NCBI RefSeq assembly: GCF_030551255.1
Contig: NZ_CP130630.1
Coordinates: 6,367,501-6,431,500 of the forward strand
DNA: 64,000 nucleotides
Reading direction: 5' to 3'
DNA from: Streptomyces sp. NL15-2K
Lineage (GTDB): Bacteria; Actinomycetota; Actinomycetes; Streptomycetales; Streptomycetaceae
Under the pieces are notes generated by a model. It worked only from the letters and a program-made list of their open reading frames with translations. It searched no databases and was not told the DNA's origin. Each line of letters opens with the position of its first letter. The stretch's first letter is position 1. Made by a program: the position numbers and the translations under genes. Below, one piece after another: positions 36,026-46,708 of the stretch.

Positions 36026-36367
36026 GTGAGCTCCTCCCGTCGCAGCCGTGCCGTGCTCGCCCTGGCCGCGGACAACTGGCTGTCCCGCTGCTACCTCGCC
36101 GCGGTCGTCCTCGCGAGCGTTTTCACCCTCTACGACGACCTGTTCGTCACCCACGCCGACGCCTCCATGGCCGGAGTCTGGCCCCTGTTCCTCACGGCCC
36201 CTTTGAGCCTGCTCTTCATGGCGCTGCCCGAATCGCTGTCCACGGGTGCCCTCTTCTACGCGGAAATCGCACTCGCCGCACTCGTGAACGCCATCGCCCT
36301 GGGCGCGCTCGCCCGCGCCATGCGCGGCGACAGCGGGTCGTCCGCGCACGCGGCGCCCAGCGCCTGA
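36026..36367 (+). CDS. SCO4225-family small membrane protein
   Basis: 113 residues with three hydrophobic segments (CYLAAVVLASVFTLYDDLFV, WPLFLTAPLSLLFMAL, IALAALVNAIALGALARAM). It resembles the SCO4225 family of Streptomyces small membrane proteins, whose function is unknown. The GTG start is preceded by GGAGAAC. A mobile element (copy B) begins four bases after its stop codon, so the insertion did not disrupt the gene but replaced its downstream DNA. Confidence 0.8.
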   Translation: MSSSRRSRAVLALAADNWLSRCYLAAVVLASVFTLYDDLFVTHADASMAGVWPLFLTAPLSLLFMALPESLSTGALFYAEIALAALVNAIALGALARAMRGDSGSSAHAAPSA

Positions 36368-36370
36368 GGT

Positions 36371-36859
36371 TCGTGCGCAGTTCTCCTGATGGCCTGTGGT
36401 TCCTTGGTGCGACTGGGTATCACGGGGTGGTGTTCAATGGGGTGGGATCAGCCTTTTATGGCACTTTCCGGTGATTGTTCATCGTGAGGTGCGGGAGCGT
36501 GATGGTGCGTTCGGTAGCGTGCGTGTCACTGCGAGGCCGGTGAGAGCAGTAGTCACGGTTCCGGTCTCCTTGAGAATCCGCCCCGTGCCCAGGAAAGCGA
36601 CGCGGGGTCCCCGCCCCGCCCGGGTCCACACCGGGCGGAAAGCGTCCGGCGGGGCGGATACCGCAGCCTCCGAATCGCCGCAGCCGGCGGCGCCACAGGC
36701 GGCAGGTACCGCACACGATGAGCACCCGCACCGCACCCGGCGGCGACGGCCCACGGTCCCACGGCAGGCGTCCAAACCCCGCCCAGCACGACGGACCACT
36801 TCCCGGCATCCAGGAAAACCCAGGATCGCCCAGGGAACCTCAGCTCATCAGCGACGCTG
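36371..36859 (+). mobile_element. MITE-like element, copy B
   Basis: 489 bp, about 97% identical to 5567-6054 but inverted. The right 170 bases are identical. The ends form an imperfect inverted repeat with CTGATG at 36386-36391 and CATCAG at 36846-36851, continuing inward through GGTTCC and CTGGGT blocks. No transposase gene. The internal frame seen in copy A is shifted by one base here, which argues against a coding role. It lies between the small membrane protein and the aminotransferase. Confidence 0.8.
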
Positions 36860-36874
36860 CCGCACGGCCCTCAC

Positions 36875-36920
36875 GTCTCACGCGAGACAGGTCTCACGCC
36901 AGACCCGTCTCACGCGAGAG
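36875..36920 (-). repeat. three 14-bp repeats at the aminotransferase 3' end
   Basis: GTCTCACGCGAGAC, GTCTCACGCCAGAC and GTCTCACGCGAGAG occur at a 16-bp period (36875, 36891, 36907). Each is itself near-palindromic. The last overlaps the stop region of the aminotransferase. Confidence 0.75.
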
Positions 36921-38130
36921 CGGCGACGAACTTCCCGAGCCGGTCGATGCCTTCACGAAGGTCGTCGGCGGAGGCCGCGTACGACAGCCGGACATGCGTC
37001 TCGGCCGTATGCACGCCGAAGTCCCTGCCCGGGGTGAGGGCGACATGCGCCTCCTGGAGCGCACGTTCGCAGAACTGCCAGGAGGTCAGCCCGGTCCGGC
37101 TGACGTCGAAGTAGACGTAGAACGCTCCGTCGGGCGGTACGGGGACCGGTAGTCCGATCCGTTCCAGGCCGTCCAGGACGAGCGCGCGCCGCTCGGCGAA
37201 CTCGACGCGGCGGGCCTCGCAGACCGCGAGGGACTCGGGCGTGAAGCAGGCGAGAGCGGCGTGCTGGGCGGGGGTGGAGGCGCAGAGGAAGTAGTTCTGG
37301 GCCAGGCGCTCCAGCGCCGGCACGAGGATGTCGGGGACGACGCACCAGCCCAGCCGCCAGCCGGTCATCCCGAAGTACTTCGAGAAGCTGTTGATGACGA
37401 CGGCGTCGGGGTCGAGCGAGAGCGCGCTGCGAGGGGGCCGGCCCTGATCGTCGTGATCGCTCAGGTCGAGGTAGATCTCGTCGACGATGCGCCAGGCCTC
37501 GCGCTCGCGCGCGAGGTCGCAGATCGCGGCCAGCTCGTCGGCCGGAACCGAGGTGCCGGTCGGGTTCGACGGAGTGGCGACCATGATCCCGCGCGTCCGG
37601 TCCGTCCAGTACGACCGCACGGATGCCGCGTCCAGTTGGAACCGGGTCTCGGCTGTGGCGGGGACGAGGGTGACCTGGGCGCCGAAGCTCTCGACGATCT
37701 GCCGGTTGCAGGGGTACGACGGGTCGGCGATGAGCACCTCGTCACCGGGGTCGACGAGGGCGGCGGTGGCCAGGACCAGGGCGGCGGAGGCTCCGGCGGT
37801 CACGACGACCCGGGCCGGATCGACCTCGACGCCGTGCTGGTCGAGGTAGAACCGCGCGATGGCCTCTCTCAGGGCGGGCAGTCCGAGAGCGGCCGTATAG
37901 GTCAGGGGCCGTCCGTCCGCGACCTCGCGCATCGCCTCCAGGACGGCCGGGGGCGCGCCGAAGTCCGGTTCGCCGAGGCTGAGTTTGACGACGTGCTGCC
38001 CCTGGGCCTCCAGTGCGGCGGCGTGCTTGCCGAACTCCATCGCGTAGAAGGGGGCGACGGCCTGGGCGCGTCGCGAGATCCGTATGCCGCGACCTCCGGC
38101 TGCCGGTCGCTCGGTCGGGAGTGGATTCAT
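36910..38130 (-). CDS. class I/II PLP-dependent aminotransferase
   Basis: 406 residues from ATG 38130 with GGAAGG upstream. It belongs to the fold type I aspartate-aminotransferase family: LSLGEPDFGAPP near the N terminus, TPSNPTGTSVP with the Asn and Pro of the PLP site, VDEIYLDL, and the PLP lysine in SFSKYFGMTGWRLGW (about Lys251). The C terminus has the substrate-carboxylate Arg (HVRLSYAA). It probably transaminates aromatic or aspartate-like amino acids; exact substrate not set. Divergent from the AraC-type gene at 38260. Confidence 0.93.
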   Translation of the reverse strand: MNPLPTERPAAGGRGIRISRRAQAVAPFYAMEFGKHAAALEAQGQHVVKLSLGEPDFGAPPAVLEAMREVADGRPLTYTAALGLPALREAIARFYLDQHGVEVDPARVVVTAGASAALVLATAALVDPGDEVLIADPSYPCNRQIVESFGAQVTLVPATAETRFQLDAASVRSYWTDRTRGIMVATPSNPTGTSVPADELAAICDLAREREAWRIVDEIYLDLSDHDDQGRPPRSALSLDPDAVVINSFSKYFGMTGWRLGWCVVPDILVPALERLAQNYFLCASTPAQHAALACFTPESLAVCEARRVEFAERRALVLDGLERIGLPVPVPPDGAFYVYFDVSRTGLTSWQFCERALQEAHVALTPGRDFGVHTAETHVRLSYAASADDLREGIDRLGKFVAALA

Positions 38131-38259
38131 GTCGCCTTCCTGGTCGCTGGTGGCGGCACAGCCTATGCGGGGAGACATCGGAGCCGCCCGACCGCCCGCA
38201 GGGAGGGCACAACCTGTTCGGCATCCCCGCGGTCCACGCGATGTGGGACGATTTCGCAC

Positions 38260-38703
<444 letters not shown>

Positions 38704-38713
38704 CGTGAGGGCC

Positions 38714-39124
38714 ATGGACATCACCATTCACGCGAGCTTCCTCCCGCACGACGACCCGGACGCCTCCCTGGCCTTCTACCGCGACACGCTCGGCTTCGAG
38801 GTCCGCGGCGACGTCGGACAGGGCAAGATGCGCTGGATCACGGTCGGCCCCCCTGGCCAGCCCGACACGTCCATCCTCCTGGCGCCGCCGGCCGCCGACC
38901 CCGGCATCACCGACGACGAGCGCCGCACCATCGCCGAGATGATGGCCAAGGGCACCTACGGCTGGATCCTGCTGGCCACCGCCGACCTCGACGGCACCTT
39001 CGAGCGGGTGCAGGCCGGCGACACCGAGGTCGTCCAGGAGCCGACCAAGCAGCCGTACGGCATCCGCGACTGCGCCTTCCGCGATCCCGCGGGCAATCTG
39101 ATCCGCATCCAGGAGCGTGGCTGA
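38714..39124 (+). CDS. VOC (glyoxalase/bleomycin-resistance) family protein
   Basis: 136 residues. Two beta-alpha-beta-beta-beta modules are visible: ITIHASFLPHDDPDASLAFY with RDTLGFEV, and YGWILLATADLDGTFERVQA ending YGIRDCAFRDPAGNLIRI. The metal-binding acidic and His positions suggest a metal-dependent dioxygenase, glyoxalase or drug-binding protein; I cannot choose. It follows the AraC gene almost directly. Confidence 0.88.
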   Translation: MDITIHASFLPHDDPDASLAFYRDTLGFEVRGDVGQGKMRWITVGPPGQPDTSILLAPPAADPGITDDERRTIAEMMAKGTYGWILLATADLDGTFERVQAGDTEVVQEPTKQPYGIRDCAFRDPAGNLIRIQERG

Positions 39125-39332
39125 GCCGTCCGGCGATCGCGGAGGGCAGCGTCGATCGGGGTCGAAGGGGTCGATCGGGGGCGATCGGGGTCGATCGGGT
39201 GGACGCGGACCGGTGTCGCGGTGGACAGCGGACCGGTGTCGCGATCGCGCCGAGCAAGTCGAACAAACGTACTGTCCGTGCTGCGCGAAGCTGGTTGGAT
39301 CGAGCCAGGCGACTTTGCCGTAGACCGCGCAC

Positions 39333-39383
39333 GCGGCTTCGCCCGACAGGCGGCTTCGCCCGACAGGCGGCTTCGCCCGACAG
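39333..39383 (+). repeat. 17-bp tandem repeat, three perfect units
   Basis: GCGGCTTCGCCCGACAG is repeated three times, ending 11 bases before the UvrA-like start codon, in the 5' leader. The stretch 39140-39205 before it is a run of GATCGGGG-like short repeats. No gene occupies 39125-39394. Confidence 0.85.
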
Positions 39384-39394
39384 AGGGAGAGACG

Positions 39395-41788
<2,394 letters not shown>

Positions 41789-41814
41789 CCGGGCGGCCTG
41801 GGTCACCCTGCCTG

Positions 41815-42207
41815 CTACCCGGCGGAGCCGGCGTAGGCGATGTTCGGCCGGGGCGGCCTGGCCATGCCGGCGCCGAGGAAGTAGTCGGGGTGGTGGGACT
41901 GCATGTACCCCTTGAACGTCATGGCGTTCCGGTAGGCGGGGTTGTGCGAGAGCGTGTACAGCCGGGTGTTGGTCGGCTGGTTCGTGGTGAAGACGATCAG
42001 CTCGTTGTAGGACGCGTTGGTGTACACGGCCTCCTCACGCCAGTCGCCGAGGATGTCGCCGACGAGGGTGGGCCCGCCCTGTGCGGCCGTGACGGCGCCG
42101 TGGTTCCAGGTGCTGACCAGCCGGGGGAGGCTGCCGCTGGACGTCGGGTTCTGCGGGTCCCACTTCTCGATCTTGCCGCTGTTGAGCAGCTCCATGGTGA
42201 GGTCGCC
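41815..42207 (-). pseudogene. rhamnogalacturonan lyase (PL11-type), C-terminal fragment
   Basis: The minus strand encodes [60 protein letters not shown] and [10 protein letters not shown]. This is the typical end of YesW/YesX-like PL11 lyases, which cleave rhamnogalacturonan I. Only about 130 of some 600 residues remain. The fragment ends at about 42200, where the DNA changes to a LacI fragment on the opposite strand. Confidence 0.8.
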
Positions 42208-42573
42208 GTGTACGGCACGATGGACCGCGGCGAGGGCTACCGCATGATGCGTGAACGGCTCGACAGGGGACCGGGACCGGGACCACGAGACTTCACCGCC
42301 GTCTTCGCCAGCAACGACCTCATCGCCGCCGCCGGCGTGCGCGACGCGCTGCGCGAACGCGGGCTGCGCGTTCCCGACGACATCTCACTGGTCGGATTCG
42401 ACGACCTCCCCCCGGCCGCGGACATAGACCTGACCACCGTCCACGTCCCGCACGAGGAACTGGGCCGCACCGCGCCGTACGGCTGGCACTCAGGAGCGAG
42501 ACGCCCGGTGGTGCCCAGCACATCCTGCTGGGCACCCACATCGTCGTCCGCGACTCGGTCCGCCGGGGGCCGG
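42199..42573 (+). pseudogene. LacI family regulator, C-terminal fragment with frameshift
   Basis: The frame reads [28 protein letters not shown] and [16 protein letters not shown], the effector-binding core of LacI-type repressors. At about 42474 the frame shifts, and the family C terminus continues as [20 protein letters not shown]. The DNA-binding half is missing. It is joined head to head with the lyase fragment at about 42200. Non-functional. Confidence 0.78.
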
Positions 42574-42607
42574 GAGGAGGACGGCTTCTTGGACGCCGGC
42601 GCCCGGC

Positions 42608-42680
42608 CACCGGCCGGCCGGCCGGCCGGCCGGCTGACCGGCCGACCGGCTGGCCGACTGGCCGACTGGCCGACTGGCAG
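42608..42680. repeat. simple GGCC/GGCCGACT repeat tract
   Basis: A run of overlapping CCGG units followed by four GGCCGACT-like units ends just inside the next gene's downstream flank. Low complexity, likely slippage product. Confidence 0.7.
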
Positions 42681-42683
42681 GGC

Positions 42684-43070
42684 TCAGTCCTCGGTGAACT
42701 CCTTCTGGACGCAGACCTCGCCGGGACCGTTCCAGCACAGCTTCATCAGGTACTTGGCGGCATAGGGAACGACGTTGTAGTCGAAGTAGCCGCAGCCGGA
42801 ATCGCCACCGTCCCCCTTCGTCTCCTTCAACTGCCACCCGGCCACGTACATGTAGAGCTTGCCGGTGACCCCGTGTCCGTCGGACCGCGTATCGCACACA
42901 CGGAAGGTGTCGGGGTCCGGGTCGAGGTGGGTCATGGTGCCGATGGTGTGCCCGCTTCGGTTCAGCCGCAGCGTGGTGTCGGCGGCACTGGCGGCGCCCG
43001 TCGCGCTGACGACAAGGGCGACGGCTCCCGCCACCGCGAGGGCGCTTCGAGCTACCAGGTACTTCCGCAT
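42684..43070 (-). CDS. small secreted cysteine-containing protein
   Basis: 128 residues from ATG 43070 with AGGAGA six bases upstream. A clear Sec signal peptide ([20 protein letters not shown], then VSATGAASA) is followed by a mature domain of about 100 residues with four cysteines (VCDTRSD, SGCGYF, KLCWNG, EVCVQK), probably two disulphides. I do not recognise the family. The length and disulphides suggest an extracellular binding protein or inhibitor. Monocistronic. Confidence 0.8.
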   Translation of the reverse strand: MRKYLVARSALAVAGAVALVVSATGAASAADTTLRLNRSGHTIGTMTHLDPDPDTFRVCDTRSDGHGVTGKLYMYVAGWQLKETKGDGGDSGCGYFDYNVVPYAAKYLMKLCWNGPGEVCVQKEFTED

Positions 43071-43445
43071 CGTGTCTCCTGGTGATGTGTTCATGATCCT
43101 GAGCGGACAACTCTAGATCGCCACCAGCCCCCGCCCGCCCAGTGGGCGCCGCGCCTTCACCTCCGTTCTGCGCACCCGCCCGACAAGTCTCGCTCGTTCA
43201 TTCGTGCCCCTCTCGAAGCTATTGCGGGTATGGCACGGCAGGCGACTGCCAGGCCAAGTCAATTGGCTGTGCGCTGGACGGGAGGGGGTAAACCTGTGCT
43301 GATGAGTAAATCGCATCGATACGTCTGCGGCTGGAGTTGTAGACGTATGCGGTACGTGACTTAAGGATCCGTAGATCTTTTTGGTGGTATCCGGAACATC
43401 TAGAATTCTTCAGTCATCAGCACAATCGAAAAGGTGGCGAGTGGA
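43071..43445. other. gap of 375 bases at the edge of a lower-GC region
   Basis: No gene. A perfect 8-bp inverted repeat, ATACGTCT and AGACGTAT, lies at 43319-43326 and 43341-43348. From about 43290 the DNA becomes visibly more AT-rich, marking the transition to the next gene. Confidence 0.6.
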
Positions 43446-44123
43446 ATGTCTGTTCCAAGCCCTTCAGGAGCCCCGGATGCTTCTCCGAGTCCGGCTCCCG
43501 GACCCGCCGCCGGCCCGACGTCCGCTCCGAGTGTGAACGGCACTATTTCTTCGCTTGACCGGTGGAGACTCGGCATCGAGATCCTCATTGGGTTGACGAC
43601 AATTGTCACGCTGATTGTCTTAACGGTCCAAACAGATGCAGCCAGAGACCAGGCCCTGGCTGCGACGGTGCAGAGTGAGGAGGCTGCTAAGCAGGGTGCA
43701 GCTCAGCGTCTGGATGGGATGTATGAGCGACTGATGGAGAGGAAGGAGTTTTTCGCTTCTCAGGATAATTCACAGGTCACCGAGCATATGCTGCGAGGCA
43801 CGCCGCTAGAGAATATAAAAAACGAGGTTGAACGCGCTCGGGTATTCTCTGCTCTGGAGTGGGAGCTGGTATATGTTGACTATCTGTATGAAATGTTGCC
43901 AGGCTTGATTCCGTGCGTCCCTGCGGACGGGCATCTTATGTCGAATGCGGAGGTGTCGGATGATGGTCGAGGTTGCGATGGCTGGGTTGCGTGGAGCGAA
44001 TACATGAAATCGGTTTTCGAGGACGACAGGCAGTGTTGGCTGCTGAAGGAGACCGAGGCGACTTATGGATTCGACATGGTGAACGCAATTCGCCAATCAG
44101 GAGTATGTAAAGAGATTCTGTGA
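43446..44123 (+). CDS. single-span membrane protein of atypical base composition
   Basis: 225 residues. An N-terminal Pro/Ser/Ala-rich cytoplasmic lead is followed by a membrane helix (LGIEILIGLTTIVTLIVLTV). A soluble, charged, probably helical domain then contains RLDGMYERLMERKEFFASQ and EWELVYVDYLYEM. It uses A/T-ending codons far more than its neighbours, a sign of transfer from a lower-GC source. The family is not recognised; it has the size and topology of small membrane proteins found in mobile or defence loci. ATG 43446 is preferred to GTG 43434. Confidence 0.75.
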   Translation: MSVPSPSGAPDASPSPAPGPAAGPTSAPSVNGTISSLDRWRLGIEILIGLTTIVTLIVLTVQTDAARDQALAATVQSEEAAKQGAAQRLDGMYERLMERKEFFASQDNSQVTEHMLRGTPLENIKNEVERARVFSALEWELVYVDYLYEMLPGLIPCVPADGHLMSNAEVSDDGRGCDGWVAWSEYMKSVFEDDRQCWLLKETEATYGFDMVNAIRQSGVCKEIL

Positions 44124-44206
44124 GTTCGCCCTACGAGCGTCGATTATTCCACTCTGTGGGGCCAGTAGGTGGCCTCGGGCGGGCTGCCCCAAGGGGCACC
44201 CGCCCG

Positions 44207-44593
44207 TCAGGGCCAGGTCCGCTCAATACGGTCATGTCGCACGGCGTACGCTGCCGGACCGCCCTTCTCGACGGCCCGGTGCATCGCGTCACGGCGTGCG
44301 ACGAGCCGTTCAACCATCTCGACGCTGCGAAGCTGCTGGTTGTCCACGTAGAACAGCACCGCCTCACGCTCCAGAACAGGCCGGATCTCCAGGTCGCGGG
44401 TCTTGATCCGCCCGTCCTTCGACAGCGGGACCCAGGACCGGTCGAGACCGTGAGTGATCCACTCCTCGTCAGGAACGTCCTGCCCGTCGTCCGGGAAGAC
44501 GTCCCCGATGCGGTGAACCGTCCACCCGCAGACCCTCAGCCCCTCTGCGACACGACGACCGAGATTCCGGTCGAGGAAGAACTCAGGCGGCAA
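44207..44593 (-). CDS. PIN-like toxin (VapC45-type)
   Basis: 128 residues from TTG 44593. FFLDRNLGRRVAEGLRVCGW starts a PIN-like fold with an early Asp. Later motifs include DEEWITHGLDRSWVPLSKDG. This fits the PIN-like RNase toxin family paired with DUF433 antitoxins. It overlaps the antitoxin gene by 11 bases, so translation is coupled and antitoxin is made first. RNase activity is inferred from family. Confidence 0.72.
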   Translation of the reverse strand: MPPEFFLDRNLGRRVAEGLRVCGWTVHRIGDVFPDDGQDVPDEEWITHGLDRSWVPLSKDGRIKTRDLEIRPVLEREAVLFYVDNQQLRSVEMVERLVARRDAMHRAVEKGGPAAYAVRHDRIERTWP

Positions 44594-45239
44594 GGTGCAC
44601 CACTGCCTTGCAGAGCGCGTCCACCTGCTCAGGCGTCATGTCGTAGTCGTACGCGATGTCCTCGACGGTTTCCCCGGCCTCCCACAGGTCGGTGATGGCC
44701 TGGACCGTGACGCGGTTGGCGGCCACCACGGGGAGACCGTGGCCGAACCTCGGATCGATCACGACGGGGACGGAGTCCGGGTACTGCCTCAGCCGCAGGC
44801 TGGAGGGGAAGTCGTCGCCCGGCTCCCAGATCAGGTAGCGGAGATAGTCGGAGACCACTTCGTGGATGGGGACCTGGCCGTCGCGGGCCCGCCGGAGATC
44901 TCCCCAGCCGTGCTCGATGAAAATGTCCACGCCGTCCGTGGCGATCCGCTTGGACACGAGGCCGTAGGGGGTGTCGAAGGCGTCCCGCACGGCGGCGGCT
45001 GCCTCCCTGATCTCGCTCATGCGGAGTCCCAGGGAGCGCAGAGAGCGAAGGACGTGCGCCTCGGCCACCGCGATGAACGGTACGGAAGGCTGTCCCTTCC
45101 TCACCGGCTCTACCTGGTGAACCAGCGGTGCTCCAGCGGCCTTGCCCTTCAGCCACGAGGTGAGAGTCGACTGCGGGATCTGAAGGTAGGAGGCCGTTTC
45201 CCTGGGTGTCAGAAGCCCGTCCTGGAACCTGTCGACCAT
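44583..45239 (-). CDS. DUF433/helix-turn-helix antitoxin
   Basis: 218 residues from ATG 45239, chosen because AGGAGG lies six bases upstream. The N terminus is a MerR-like helix-turn-helix (LLTPRETASYLQIPQSTLTS, then WLKGK). The C terminus is a DUF433 module (ITDLWEAGETVEDIAYDYDM, then TPEQVDALCKAV). This antitoxin type binds its own promoter and neutralises the PIN-like toxin encoded downstream. Confidence 0.78.
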   Translation of the reverse strand: MVDRFQDGLLTPRETASYLQIPQSTLTSWLKGKAAGAPLVHQVEPVRKGQPSVPFIAVAEAHVLRSLRSLGLRMSEIREAAAAVRDAFDTPYGLVSKRIATDGVDIFIEHGWGDLRRARDGQVPIHEVVSDYLRYLIWEPGDDFPSSLRLRQYPDSVPVVIDPRFGHGLPVVAANRVTVQAITDLWEAGETVEDIAYDYDMTPEQVDALCKAVVHLAA

Positions 45240-45324
45240 GCCCCACCTCCTCTTGGCGCTGAGTTTCGCATCGTCGCACATCAAGACTTCCACCTGCGGG
45301 TGGACCACATACCCAGCCACCGGC

Positions 45325-46206
45325 TCAGCCGGCCGCACGGAGACGGTTCCCGGCTCGGCAGTCCCGGCAACGGCCGGGTTCCGCCGCGCGGAATCCCCGG
45401 TCGCAACCGTCGCAGTTCCTCATGGGCACGACCGCCGGCCGTACCGCGGGTTCCGCGCTTCTGGCCGGTGCGGGCAGGGGTGTCTCCTTGAGCCGGTAGG
45501 CGAGGATGCCGGCCGGGCGGACCAGGAGGTTGTCCGGGAGTCCGGCGGTGAGGTGGTCCGTGATCTGTGTGGGCAGGAGGCCTGCCGCGAGCCACCGGGT
45601 GACGGCCGGGGCAAGACGGGCGGCTTCCTGTACTGACAGGACGAGGCGAGGGTCGACCCTGCGCAGGGCGGCGAGTACGGCGACGGCCTGCGGGTCGGCG
45701 TCGGCGACCGGGATCGGTGTCTCCGCCTCGGCCTGTACCGGCGCGGCCACCGTTTCCTCCACGGCCGCGGACGCGGGCGTGACCGCCGTGGCGGCGGGCT
45801 GCTTTCGGGGCCGACGAGGCTTGGGCGGCTCGGGAGGCCCGTCCGGATCCGGATCGCCCCCGGGGACGTCGTAGAAGTACGTCCGGGTACGGATCTGCCC
45901 AGTTGACAGCCGCTCGCGGCGGCGCTCCAGGTAACCGGCCGCTTCGAGCTCCCTGAGCGCCCGCGAGATCAGGATCTCGCCCTCGGTGAAGTGCTCACAC
46001 AGGGCGGCGATGGTCACGGGGGTGCCGGTGGGAAGGGAGAGGATGTACACCGCGACGCCGATCGTGACCGCGCTGCCGCGCCGCTGGGCGAGGGCGTTGG
46101 AGATCACGGTGAAGTCGGCCGTGAGGCGGGTGCGTACGTGGATCACGCCGGAGGTCGGAGCTCCGGCGTCGGCGCGCAGGCGCGCGTTAGACTGCGGGTC
46201 AGCCAT
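45325..46206 (-). CDS. winged-helix protein with C-terminal zinc ribbon
   Basis: 293 residues from ATG 46206. A winged helix (GVAVYILSLPTGTPVTIAAL, CEHFTEGEILISRALRELEA, AGYLERRRERL) is followed by a Pro/Lys/Ala-rich linker, a helical segment with WLAAGLLPTQITDHLTAGLP, and a zinc-ribbon tail CDGCDRGFRAAEPGRCRDC. The type is common in Streptomyces accessory DNA beside HTH/DUF397 genes. It probably binds DNA; the target is unknown. Confidence 0.82.
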   Translation of the reverse strand: MADPQSNARLRADAGAPTSGVIHVRTRLTADFTVISNALAQRRGSAVTIGVAVYILSLPTGTPVTIAALCEHFTEGEILISRALRELEAAGYLERRRERLSTGQIRTRTYFYDVPGGDPDPDGPPEPPKPRRPRKQPAATAVTPASAAVEETVAAPVQAEAETPIPVADADPQAVAVLAALRRVDPRLVLSVQEAARLAPAVTRWLAAGLLPTQITDHLTAGLPDNLLVRPAGILAYRLKETPLPAPARSAEPAVRPAVVPMRNCDGCDRGFRAAEPGRCRDCRAGNRLRAAG

Positions 46207-46486
46207 CGGGAAGTGAGTCTCTTCCTGATCGGTCAGGCCCTCGATCGGGATGCCAGTCCCGGCCGGGGGCCGTATCTGTTTGCGGTTGTCGCGGCGAACG
46301 TAACCGTCCGTATCCCGCGCCTGCAAGCCGGTCACTCGGACGGGTGACGTGGGCTTCGCGGCGGGGAGGGTGGGTGGGCGGGTAGTTCTTTCCCCGGTTC
46401 TTTCAGGAGGTCAGTGGCCCGCCGGACCCTCGCGGACAAGGGCCCGGTGAGCCCGGAACGCGGACGGCAGCCGGGGCCCGGCCGCC

Positions 46487-46708
46487 TCAGGGACGGTGCT
46501 GCCCGGCCTTCAACTCGCCTATGAAGGCGGCCCAGGCATAGGCTTCGAAGCACAGTGCCGGACCGTGCGGGACCTTGCTGTCACGGACGGGGACGACGGC
46601 CTCCTGGAATCCGTCGGCCACCTCCACGCAGTTGCCGCCCTCCTGATTGCTGTAGCTGCTCCTGCGCCAGGCGGCGCCGTTCAGATCGGGACGGGACCTT
46701 CGCTCCAC
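46487..46708 (-). CDS. DUF397 protein
   Basis: 73 residues. It has the full DUF397 signature AAWRRSSYSNQEGGNCVEVA and then VRDSKVPHGPALCFEAYAWAAFIGEL. GTG 46708 has GGAGG eight bases upstream. DUF397 proteins are made with an HTH/DUF5753 regulator and act as its partner, as in the BldB/WhiJ-type systems of streptomycetes. The gene lies within the end of the regulator gene in another frame. Confidence 0.92.
   Translation of the reverse strand: MERRSRPDLNGAAWRRSSYSNQEGGNCVEVADGFQEAVVPVRDSKVPHGPALCFEAYAWAAFIGELKAGQHRP

Noticed and set aside
36456..36809. Possible small protein encoded by the MITE-like element
   Set aside because: The reading frame differs between the two copies because of a one-base indel, so there is no selection for it.
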